In this document: positions 1-5,178 of the stretch, in pieces
Layout: each line of letters starts with the position of its first letter
Position numbering within the stretch: position 1 is the first letter of the stretch
Source of the DNA: Alphaproteobacteria bacterium
GTDB lineage: Bacteria > Pseudomonadota > Alphaproteobacteria > Rhizobiales > Aestuariivirgaceae
Reading direction: 5' to 3'
Length of the DNA: 5,178 nt
Assembly: GCA_024639035.1 (NCBI GenBank)
Contig: JAHEJE010000217.1
Span: forward strand, 1 to 5,178
Notes under the pieces: generated by a model
What the model was told of the DNA's origin: nothing
Seen by the model: the letters and a program-made list of their open reading frames with translations, nothing else
Database searches by the model: none
Translations under genes and position numbers: made by a program

Positions 1-622
1 CGCCCTCGATCGGGTACTTGAAATGCCACAGGTGACCCTTGGTCTCGACCTGCACGACTTCCAGATCGGAGATCGCGGTGTGCAGTTTCGGATCCCAGTT
101 GACCAGGCGCTTGTCCTTGTAAATCAACCCCTCGCGGTAGAGCTGGACGAACACCTTGAGGACCGCGGCAGACAGTCCGTCATCCATGGTGAAGCGTTCG
201 CGGCTCCAGTCGCACGAGGCGCCCAGCCGGCGCAGCTGGCCGGTGATGGTGCCGCCGGAGACCTCTTTCCACTCCCACACGCGCTCGATGAACTTTTCCC
301 GGCCCATGTCCCAGCGGCTGGGTTCCTGGTTCTCCATCAACTGGCGTTCGACGACCATCTGGGTGGCGATGCCGGCGTGGTCGGTGCCCGGCTGCCACAG
401 CACATCCTTGCCGCGCATGCGCTCGAACCGGCACAGGATATCCTGGACGGTGTTGTTGAGCGCGTGGCCCATATGCAGCGAGCCGGTGACGTTGGGCGGC
501 GGGATGACAATGCAGAACGGCTCGGCGCCCTTCTTCTGGCCGCAGGCAAAGGCGCCGGCTTTTTCCCACGTCTGATAAATTTGCTGCTCGCTGGCAGCAG
601 GATCGTAGTGTTTCTCAAGCAT
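1..622 (-). CDS. valS: Valyl-tRNA synthetase (ValRS), N-terminal 207 residues, cut by the left window edge
   Basis: ValRS joins valine to tRNA-Val in the cytoplasm, using ATP, and edits mischarged threonine. The N-terminal 207 codons are present; the family usually has about 850-950 residues. The class I nucleotide-binding motif PPPNVTGSLHMGHAL lies at residues 41-55, with the HIGH-type tetrad HMGH at 50-53. The motif WQPGTDHAGIATQ follows at 76-88. The NWDP and SDLEV motifs (about 175-189) mark the approach to the CP1 editing insertion. The KMSKS loop and the anticodon-binding domain would lie off the window. The ATG at 622-620 is the first possible start, because an in-frame TGA stands four codons upstream. 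The ribosome site is weak: GGTGA, 9 bases before the ATG, inside the 10-bp palindrome GGTGATCACC (627-636). The popZ stop is 116 bases upstream on the same strand. Identification is secure. Confidence 0.97.
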   Translation of the reverse strand, partial: MLEKHYDPAASEQQIYQTWEKAGAFACGQKKGAEPFCIVIPPPNVTGSLHMGHALNNTVQDILCRFERMRGKDVLWQPGTDHAGIATQMVVERQLMENQEPSRWDMGREKFIERVWEWKEVSGGTITGQLRRLGASCDWSRERFTMDDGLSAAVLKVFVQLYREGLIYKDKRLVNWDPKLHTAISDLEVVQVETKGHLWHFKYPIEG

Positions 623-690
623 TTCGGGTGATCACCGCAAAGCTGGTCCGGCCATCACTGGCACCGGATTCGAAAGGAAAACATGGGCGT

Positions 691-719
691 CTTAAACACC
701 AAGGCAGGCAAAGTTTCAA
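691..719 (-). promoter_or_regulatory. Candidate sigma-70-type promoter for valS
   Basis: Read on the minus strand, the gap between popZ and valS contains TTGAAA (719-714, five of six consensus bases) and, exactly 17 bases later, TTTAAG (696-691, four of six). Transcription would start near 684 and give a leader of roughly 60 bases before the valS ATG. This would let the essential synthetase gene be expressed apart from popZ. It is a pattern match only, and alphaproteobacterial promoters often diverge from this consensus. Confidence 0.4.
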
Positions 720-738
720 CCGTGCTCGGGGAATGGGG

Positions 739-1683
739 TCAGTGACCGCCGCGGCGGGCCACCCGCTCGATCTCCTCGCGCACCAGGCGCTCGACCAGGC
801 CGGGCAGGTTTTGATCGAGCCAGGCCTTCAGCATCGGCCGTATCATCTCGCGGGCCGCTGCGGCCAGCTGGTCGCTGCCGCCCATCGAGCGCAGGAACAG
901 GTCCTCGCTCAGGCGGTTGAACGCCTCGGTTGCCGCGTCTCTTGCCTCCTGCGACATCACCGGTTCGGCGGCCGGCAGTGCCGGAGGTGGCGTCCGGGCG
1001 GCAGTTTGCGGACCGATCGCCAGTTTCGGCCACGGCGGCACATCCACGGCAGGCTTCACGGTCGGTGCGGCCGCGGCTGGCGGGACGGGTGGCGCGGCCG
1101 CGGCGGGTGGCGCGGCGGGTGGCGCGGGCGCGGCGGGCGGTGCAGCAGGTCTCTGCGGTGGCGCAGCAGATTGTGGCGGCACTTGTCTCGCCTGGCTGGC
1201 GTCGACGGCATTGTCGCGGCCGAGATGCGCCCCGCGCAGGGTATCGTCGATTGACCGGCGGAAACCTGTAGCAGGCGGCGGTGCCGTCTGGCCACGCGGG
1301 GTCTGAGCCGGCGGGCGCGGTTCAAGGCGTGGCTCTGCGCGGGCCGCCGACTGCGGGTTGCGCGAGCGCGCCTCTTCAAGCTTCACGTCACCGCCCATGA
1401 TGCCGCCAAACGGTTTGGCGGCGCCGGTCACCCGGGTGGTTGCCGCGGGCGCCTGGGCCGGATGCACCGGCCTCATGAAATCGTCGGATCGTGCGGCAAC
1501 GCCGCCCGGACGGTCGGTCTGGGATGGCTGCAGGCTTACCCGCATCTCGCGCATGGAGCCGCTCACCGCGGGCGCCTGCCCGGCCGATTGAGCGGATTTC
1601 GCCGACTCCTCGTCGATTGCCCTGCGGATGGTGCTCAGCATATCTTCGATTGAAGGATCAGCGGCTGGTTGCGGTTTTGCCAT
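739..1683 (-). CDS. popZ: PopZ-family polar organizing protein (DUF2497), 314 aa, with a long Pro/Ala-rich linker
   Basis: PopZ proteins self-assemble into a cytoplasmic matrix at the cell pole that anchors the chromosomal origin through ParB and recruits cell-cycle regulators. Two conserved ends identify this protein. The N-terminal partner-binding helix reads PSIEDMLSTIRRAID at residues 10-24. The C-terminal oligomerization region (about 248-312) contains the block LDQNLPGLVERLVREEIERV at 289-308. Between them, about 220 residues are low in complexity and rich in Pro, Ala, Arg and Gln, with an almost pure Pro/Ala run at about 173-207. Caulobacter PopZ is 177 residues, so this linker is much longer; longer forms are known in Rhizobiales. 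No signal peptide or membrane segment is visible. The ATG at 1683 has GGA seven bases upstream. The gene lies 146 bases after tolC and 116 before valS. A weak TTGACC/TATAGG pair at about 1822-1791 has 20-base spacing, so I do not call a promoter. Confidence 0.87.
   Translation of the reverse strand: MAKPQPAADPSIEDMLSTIRRAIDEESAKSAQSAGQAPAVSGSMREMRVSLQPSQTDRPGGVAARSDDFMRPVHPAQAPAATTRVTGAAKPFGGIMGGDVKLEEARSRNPQSAARAEPRLEPRPPAQTPRGQTAPPPATGFRRSIDDTLRGAHLGRDNAVDASQARQVPPQSAAPPQRPAAPPAAPAPPAAPPAAAAPPVPPAAAAPTVKPAVDVPPWPKLAIGPQTAARTPPPALPAAEPVMSQEARDAATEAFNRLSEDLFLRSMGGSDQLAAAAREMIRPMLKAWLDQNLPGLVERLVREEIERVARRGGH
1087..1140. repeat. Imperfect GC-rich tandem repeats encoding the Pro/Ala tract of PopZ
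   Basis: The ten-base core GGTGGCGCGG occurs at 1088-1097, 1106-1115 and 1118-1127, followed by degenerate copies. Copy spacings of 18 and 12 bases are multiples of three, so gain or loss of copies keeps the popZ frame. On the coding strand the tract gives Pro-Pro-Ala-Ala type repeats at about residues 182-199. It is also the most strongly G/C-biased stretch in the window and a likely place for replication slippage or sequencing error. Confidence 0.75.
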
Positions 1684-1692
1684 CTATTCCGG

Positions 1693-1708
1693 TTCGTTGC
1701 GAAACGAA
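1693..1708 (-). promoter_or_regulatory. Short hairpin in the popZ 5' leader, next to the ribosome site
   Basis: The minus-strand sequence TTCGTT-TCGC-AACGAA is a perfect 6-bp inverted repeat with a 4-base loop. It ends nine bases before the popZ ATG, with the GGA of the ribosome site just after it. A GAATC sequence, which matches the CcrM methylation target GANTC, overlaps its outer edge (1706-1710). It could affect translation start or mRNA stability. The stem is short, so chance occurrence is quite possible. Confidence 0.3.
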
Positions 1709-1829
1709 TCACTCGTTGCTGTGATGAGACTGGCGCAACTCTAGCGTTTCCGCCAATGCAAGCGAATGGAATTTCGTGGTTTTTGAACAGCCTATAACGC
1801 AGATGCGGTCCGCGACGGTCAAGCGCCGA

Positions 1830-3245
1830 TCACTCGGCGGTGCTCGAGCCGCCGAACCATTTGCCGTCGACTTCGTCAGCATGGGCGGCTGCGTCGTAAT
1901 AGGCGACCCGCAGCGACAGGTCGCGGGCGGTCAGGCGGCCGACGGTTGCGAGCAGCTCAAAGGCCCGCACGACATGATCGCGATGCGCCACGGCGAGGGC
2001 AATTCGGGTATTCATCAGTTCGCGTTCGGCATCCAGGGTATCCTGCGTGGTGCGCGAGCCAAGCAGCGTTTCGCGGCGCACGCCCTCGACGGCCAGCATG
2101 GCCGAGCCGACCTGCGATTTCACCGTTCTGATCTTGTTGCCGGCCTCGCGGTAGCGACTCCATACCCGCATCACCTGGCCGCGTATCTTGCGCTGGGCAT
2201 TGACAATCAGCAGGCGGCGGCGGCTCGCCAGTTCCTTGGCCTGGCGCAGGCTGGAATGGGCAGTGCCGGCCTGATAGAGCGGGATGGTCAGGACGCCGCG
2301 CACCACGGCCTCTTCCGTCGTCGCCTCGGACGCGGTCATGGCGGCATTGTAGCCGTATTCGGCCTGCAGCGAGACCCGCGGCAGCAAGGCGCCGCGGCGC
2401 ACGTTGACGAACTGGCGGGCCGCTTCTTGCTTGTGCAATGCCTTGCGGATTTCCGGGTTGTGGCGCTCGGCGACACGCAATGCCTGGTTCAGGCTGCGCG
2501 GCAGTTTGGCCGGCTTGGTGGGGCGTTTGAGGGCCTTGGGGGCGCGGCCGATATGGCGAATGTACTCACCGACACTGACCGCCAAGTCGGCCTTGGCGTT
2601 GTCGTGATTGGCGATTGCCGACTGATAGCGGGTCAACGCCTGGGCGACGTCAGTGCGGGTCACCTCGCCAAGAGAGAACCGGCCCTTGGCCGCCTTTAAC
2701 TCATTGCGCAAGATGCCGATCTGGGTATGCCTGAGGCGCACGATGTCGCGATCGCGCAAGACATCCATATAAGCCGCAACGGCACGCAGCAGCACGGCCT
2801 GCTCGACCAGAATCAGATCCTGGCGGCCGGCCTCGATGACCTGGCGGGCCTGAGCGGTTGCGCTGCGGGTTCTGAAGCCGCGAAATACCGGCTGGTTCAA
2901 GGTGATCTTGAAACCGAACGGATCAGAGGTTCCGGTGTCGACCCCGGTTTCCCTTTCGTATTTGTAGCCGACGCTCGTGCTGGCCTCGACAGTCGGGCGC
3001 CAGCCGGCCTGGGCCTGGGGCAACTGCTCATCGGTCGCGCGCAGGTTGTAGCGCTCGGCATGCAGTTCCGGATTGGTCTGGTAGGCATGAGCAAGCGCGG
3101 AGCGAAGATTGTCGGCCGCACTGGCCGGCATCGTCGCGGCAGCAAGCGCAAGGATCGCGATCACAGGAATTTTATAACCAAGGACGGCTACCCGGCGCAC
3201 CGCTGCGCCAGTCCTGCTGTATCGCGTGTTGGCAATGGACCCCAC
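1830..3245 (-). CDS. tolC: TolC-family outer-membrane channel protein, 471 aa
   Basis: TolC proteins form trimeric outer-membrane/periplasmic tunnels that work with inner-membrane pumps in type I secretion and drug efflux. A signal peptide is visible: basic residues at 17-18, a hydrophobic core at about 27-39 and a likely cleavage at ASA-AD near residue 44. The internal duplication of the OEP fold is clear: NPEL at 58-61 is matched by NPEI at 263-266, and QPVFRG at 118-123 by IPLYQAG at 321-327. The helical signatures FSLGEVTRTDV (190-200) and LLGSRTTQDTLDAEREL (394-410) are also paired. The C-terminus has TVGRLTARDLSL and a KWFG motif (462-465) typical of rhizobial TolC. Length is normal. 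The GTG at 3245 follows GAGG with seven bases between and is the earliest start, since an in-frame TGA lies just upstream. A GTG at 3200 (residue 16) would give a more compact signal peptide. The efflux partner is not in the window. Confidence 0.94.
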   Translation of the reverse strand: MGSIANTRYSRTGAAVRRVAVLGYKIPVIAILALAAATMPASAADNLRSALAHAYQTNPELHAERYNLRATDEQLPQAQAGWRPTVEASTSVGYKYERETGVDTGTSDPFGFKITLNQPVFRGFRTRSATAQARQVIEAGRQDLILVEQAVLLRAVAAYMDVLRDRDIVRLRHTQIGILRNELKAAKGRFSLGEVTRTDVAQALTRYQSAIANHDNAKADLAVSVGEYIRHIGRAPKALKRPTKPAKLPRSLNQALRVAERHNPEIRKALHKQEAARQFVNVRRGALLPRVSLQAEYGYNAAMTASEATTEEAVVRGVLTIPLYQAGTAHSSLRQAKELASRRRLLIVNAQRKIRGQVMRVWSRYREAGNKIRTVKSQVGSAMLAVEGVRRETLLGSRTTQDTLDAERELMNTRIALAVAHRDHVVRAFELLATVGRLTARDLSLRVAYYDAAAHADEVDGKWFGGSSTAE

Positions 3246-3430
3246 CGGTCTGCCTCACCTTCTTTTACCGCTTCTGTGCGGCCTGTCCGTTCGACTCCAA
3301 GGCGACAATGCCAGCGCGTTTTGCTTGTAACCGTCGATGAGTCGAAATTCCCCGATCGCATCAAGCCATGGAAGCGGTGAGCGTTCAACGATTTGTGGAT
3401 TTGTTGGATAACAGCAAGTTACCGAAATAA

Positions 3431-3446
3431 TTGAGGAAATTTTAAC
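3431..3446 (+). promoter_or_regulatory. Possible CtrA-type binding site (TTGA-N7-TTAAC)
   Basis: The sequence TTGA, seven bases, then TTAAC differs by one base from the alphaproteobacterial CtrA consensus TTAA-N7-TTAA(C). It lies in the A/T-richer part of the divergent region, about 185 bases before the tolC start and 70 before the -35 box of the tRNA promoter. Such a match could occur by chance in an A/T-rich patch. Confidence 0.25.
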
Positions 3447-3515
3447 GCAACGGGGCGCCGGGGCACGTCGCCGCAGAGCCTTCACACTCCATTCGCCAAA
3501 TTTTGCCGGAGGTCA

Positions 3516-3544
3516 TTGTAAGGGCGCCCGCCATCGCCTATAAC
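3516..3544 (+). promoter_or_regulatory. Promoter of the tRNA-Cys gene
   Basis: TTGTAA (3516-3521) and TATAAC (3539-3544) are separated by exactly 17 bases, with four and five of six matches to the sigma-70 consensus boxes. The start point would be near 3551, about 20 bases before the mature tRNA 5' end, which suits a tRNA precursor trimmed by RNase P. This is the best promoter match in the window. Confidence 0.6.
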
Positions 3545-3571
3545 CCGCCACGCAACATTCTTTGCACGGCT

Positions 3572-3645
3572 GGCCTCGTGGCGGAGTGGTGACGCAGCGG
3601 ACTGCAAATCCGTATACCCCGGTTCGATTCCGGGCGAGGCCTCCA
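3572..3645 (+). tRNA. tRNA-Cys (anticodon GCA), CCA encoded
   Basis: All arms of the cloverleaf can be drawn. The acceptor stem GGCCTCG (3572-3578) pairs with CGAGGCC (3635-3641). The D stem is GCG/CGC (3581-3583 with 3593-3595). The anticodon stem GCGGA/TCCGT frames the loop CTGCAAA, with GCA at 3604-3606. The variable loop has four bases. The T stem CCCGG/CCGGG (3618-3622 with 3630-3634) frames the loop TTCGATT. The discriminator base is U (3642), the main identity element for cysteinyl-tRNA synthetase, and CCA at 3643-3645 is encoded. Length is 74 bases, and the only non-Watson-Crick stem pair I see is a G-U at the top of the anticodon stem. No T-rich terminator hairpin follows, so transcription may continue towards the binding-protein gene. 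Confidence 0.98.
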
Positions 3646-3691
3646 ACCAAATTCCTTTGCAGAACTGTTTTCGCGGCAAGTCAGATTTCGC

Positions 3692-3720
3692 TTGTTGAAG
3701 TCCGCTGGCCGGCGAATAAT
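3692..3720 (+). promoter_or_regulatory. Candidate promoter of the ABC binding-protein gene
   Basis: TTGTTG (3692-3697) and AATAAT (3715-3720) are spaced by 17 bases. The -10 box matches five of six consensus bases; the -35 box keeps only its TTG. The predicted start near 3727 gives a leader of about 52 bases that begins at the foot of the hairpin listed next. It is a moderate pattern match. Confidence 0.35.
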
Positions 3721-3726
3721 GTCCCT

Positions 3727-3762
3727 GGCTCGGGCGTCGCCGGAAACGGCGGCCTGGCAGCC
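3727..3762 (+). promoter_or_regulatory. Leader hairpin with a GAAA tetraloop upstream of the binding-protein gene
   Basis: A 7-bp stem (3736-3742 with 3747-3753, one G-U pair) is closed by GAAA, a very stable GNRA tetraloop. Outer arms GGCT (3727-3730) and AGCC (3759-3762) can add four more pairs across an internal loop. No U-run follows, so it is not an intrinsic terminator. The structure ends about six bases before the GGGAG ribosome site (3768-3772). It could protect the mRNA 5' end or influence translation. No known riboswitch class is recognised. Confidence 0.4.
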
Positions 3763-3778
3763 GCATAGGGAGTGAACA

Positions 3779-5178
3779 ATGACAGACAAATCGAGGTTAA
3801 AAGAATTGGTGAGCCATCCGCGGATGCGCCGCCGCGAATTCATCCAATATGCCATCGCTGCCGGCGTGACGGCCTCAGCTGCCGGTTCGATGTTCGACAA
3901 GGCACAGGCGGCAACGCCGAAGAAGGGCGGACACTATGTCCAGGCGATCACCGGCGGGGCGAACACCGACGTGCTCGATCCGGCGCAGACGCTCGACAGC
4001 TACATGATCAATGTCAGCTTCGGCCAGTTGCGCAACAACCTTACCGAGATTGCGCCCGACGGGCAGATCGCGCCGGAACTGGCCGAAAGCTGGGAAGCCT
4101 CGCCGGATGCCGCCACCTGGACGTTCAAGTTGCGCAAGGGTGTGGAGTTCCACAACGGCAAGTCGATGACGGCCGAAGACGTGGTCGCCTCGATCAACCA
4201 CCACCGTGGCGAGGACACCAAGTCGGCGGCCAAGGGTCTGACCAAGCAGATCAAGGATGTGAAGGCCGATGGCGCCGACACCGTGGTGTTCGTGCTCGAC
4301 GCCGGCAATGCCGACTGGCCGTTCATCGTCTCGGACTACCATATGACGATCTGTCCGGCCAACTCGGACGGCACCATCGACTGGCAGTCCGGGGTCGGCA
4401 CCGGCGGCTATATGCTGGAAAGCTTCGAAGCCGGCCAGACGACGCTCGTCAAACGCAATCCGAACTACTGGAAGGAAGGTCGGGCCTTTTTTGAGTCGAT
4501 CGAGAACCTGTTCGTCGCCGACGCGACGGCACGCACCAACGGCGTGCGCACCGGCACGATCCACTCGATGTCGAACCTCGACCTGAAGACGGTTCACCTG
4601 CTTGAACGGGATGCCAACGTGAGGGTGTTCCCGATCACCGGCAACAAGCATGCCGTGTTCCCGATGTTCTGCGATGCCGCACCCTTCGACAACGTCGACG
4701 TGCGCCTGGCATTGAAACATGCTGTCAAACGTGACGAACTGGTGTCGAAGCTGCTGCGCGGACAGGGCGAAGTCGGCAACGACACGCCAATCGGCCCGGC
4801 CAACATCTACCGGGCGACCCCGGAAGAAATGCCGCAACGCGAATACGATCCGGAAAAGGCCAAGTTCCATCTGAAGAAGGCCGGAATGGAGAACCTCAGC
4901 GTCGAGATTCACCTGGCCGATACAGCGTTTGAGGGCGCGCTGGATGCGGGACAGCTTTATGCCGAGTCCGCCAAGGCCTGCGGCATCGACCTGAAGATCG
5001 TGCGTGAGGCCGACGACGGCTACTGGTCGAATGTCTGGCTCAAGAAGCCGTTTATCGGCGGCTACTGGGGCGGGCGGCCAACCGAGGACTGGATCTTCTC
5101 GCAGATCTATTCCAAGGGCGCGGACTGGAACGAATCGCATTGGGACAACGCAAGGTTCAATGAACTGCTGGTTCTGGC
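3779..5178 (+). CDS. Tat-exported ABC transporter substrate-binding protein, SBP_bac_5 (peptide/nickel/opine) family, cut by the right window edge
   Basis: This is the periplasmic solute receptor of an ABC importer. The N-terminal 466 codons are present; the family usually has about 500-550 residues, so mainly the C-terminal end is missing. The signal has the twin-arginine form: RRREFIQ at residues 17-23, a weakly hydrophobic stretch at about 24-38 and a likely cleavage at AQA-AT after residue 44. The family signature is clear: IAPELAESW at 97-105, TWTFKLRKGVEFHNG at 113-127 and TAEDVVASI at 131-139. GTGGYML (207-213), RNPNYWK (226-232) and DVRLALKHAVKRDELV (307-322) are also typical. The ATG at 3779 follows GGGAG with six bases between. 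The substrate cannot be told from the sequence; dipeptides, oligopeptides, opines and other compounds are all possible. Permease and ATPase genes would be expected downstream. It lies 133 bases after tRNA-Cys and is divergent from tolC. Confidence 0.93.
   Translation, partial: MTDKSRLKELVSHPRMRRREFIQYAIAAGVTASAAGSMFDKAQAATPKKGGHYVQAITGGANTDVLDPAQTLDSYMINVSFGQLRNNLTEIAPDGQIAPELAESWEASPDAATWTFKLRKGVEFHNGKSMTAEDVVASINHHRGEDTKSAAKGLTKQIKDVKADGADTVVFVLDAGNADWPFIVSDYHMTICPANSDGTIDWQSGVGTGGYMLESFEAGQTTLVKRNPNYWKEGRAFFESIENLFVADATARTNGVRTGTIHSMSNLDLKTVHLLERDANVRVFPITGNKHAVFPMFCDAAPFDNVDVRLALKHAVKRDELVSKLLRGQGEVGNDTPIGPANIYRATPEEMPQREYDPEKAKFHLKKAGMENLSVEIHLADTAFEGALDAGQLYAESAKACGIDLKIVREADDGYWSNVWLKKPFIGGYWGGRPTEDWIFSQIYSKGADWNESHWDNARFNELLVL

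Larger units (their letters stand above)
3246..3571. other. Divergent intergenic region between tolC and tRNA-Cys (326 bases)
   Basis: No convincing gene is present here; the short reading frames match no family I recognise and lack good start signals. The right end holds the tRNA promoter. The centre (about 3400-3447) is distinctly A/T-richer than its surroundings, as expected of a regulatory region, and contains the CtrA-like motif listed separately. The tolC side should contain the tolC promoter, but I see no pair of -35/-10 boxes with good match and spacing on the minus strand. Two GANTC sites lie at 3293-3297 and 3339-3343, about the number expected by chance. Confidence 0.7.

Noticed and set aside
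1791..1822. TTGACC and TATAGG on the minus strand as a popZ promoter
   Set aside because: The -35 box is good, but the spacing to TATAGG is 20 bases. Shifting to 17-19 gives a poor -10 box.
1776..2699. A 307-codon open frame on the plus strand inside tolC, and a 202-codon frame (23-631) opposite valS
   Set aside because: Both are antisense shadows of well-identified genes, and their products look like reverse-strand translations of low-complexity character.
3388..3415. Two DnaA-box-like sequences (TGTGGATTT and TTGGATAA) close together in an A/T-rich patch, suggesting an origin
   Set aside because: Each differs from TTATCCACA at two or more positions, there is no cluster of good boxes, and no parA, dnaA, hemE or repC gene is nearby.
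3572..3645. tRNA-Cys as an attachment site of an integrated element
   Set aside because: No integrase, phage gene or second copy of the tRNA 3' end is seen in the window.
3646..3778. Riboswitch or intrinsic terminator after tRNA-Cys
   Set aside because: There is one hairpin but no U-run and no known riboswitch core, so neither can be called.
3772..4494. A 240-codon plus-strand frame overlapping the start of the binding-protein gene
   Set aside because: It is out of frame with the SBP_bac_5 motifs and has an Arg/Gly-rich composition typical of an off-frame reading.
4487..4494. Run of six T in the binding-protein gene as a possible slippage or frameshift point
   Set aside because: The reading frame and family motifs continue unbroken on both sides (RNPNYWKEG before, SIENLF after), so no frameshift is present or needed.
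3875..5140. A 421-codon open frame on the minus strand, antisense to the binding-protein gene
   Set aside because: It mirrors the codon structure of the SBP_bac_5 gene in GC-rich DNA. Its product shows no recognisable family motif, while the plus strand has clear ones.

Overview
The window looks like chromosomal DNA from a GC-rich alphaproteobacterium, most likely of the Rhizobiales/Hyphomicrobiales. I infer this from the strong GC bias at third codon positions, from a PopZ (DUF2497) protein encoded just upstream of valS with a TolC-type gene before it, and from a Tat-exported peptide-type ABC binding protein.

The minus strand of the left two thirds carries three genes, transcribed right to left: tolC (3245-1830), popZ (1683-739) and the 5' part of valS (622 to beyond base 1). 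They encode an outer-membrane efflux channel, a cell-pole organizing scaffold and valyl-tRNA synthetase. The gaps between them are 146 and 116 bases. Each gap can hold its own start signals, so this is a conserved neighbourhood rather than a tight operon. The best internal promoter is a TTGAAA-17-TTTAAG match in front of valS.

A non-coding region of 326 bases (3246-3571) separates tolC from rightward-transcribed genes. It holds a good promoter for the tRNA, a weak CtrA-like site, and no tolC promoter I can name with confidence. The right part starts with a complete tRNA-Cys(GCA) gene with encoded CCA (3572-3645). A 133-base leader follows, with a candidate promoter and a GAAA-capped hairpin. 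Then comes the start of an ABC transporter substrate-binding protein of the SBP_bac_5 (peptide/nickel/opine) family, which runs off the right edge.

The genes do not form one pathway. The left block combines envelope, polarity and translation housekeeping; the right block looks like the first gene of a solute-uptake operon beside a tRNA gene. I found no mobile element, CRISPR array, phage gene, toxin-antitoxin pair or unrecognised multi-gene system. The points worth a second look are the long proline/alanine linker of PopZ, the apparent absence of the usual pcm neighbour, and the structured leader of the binding-protein gene.
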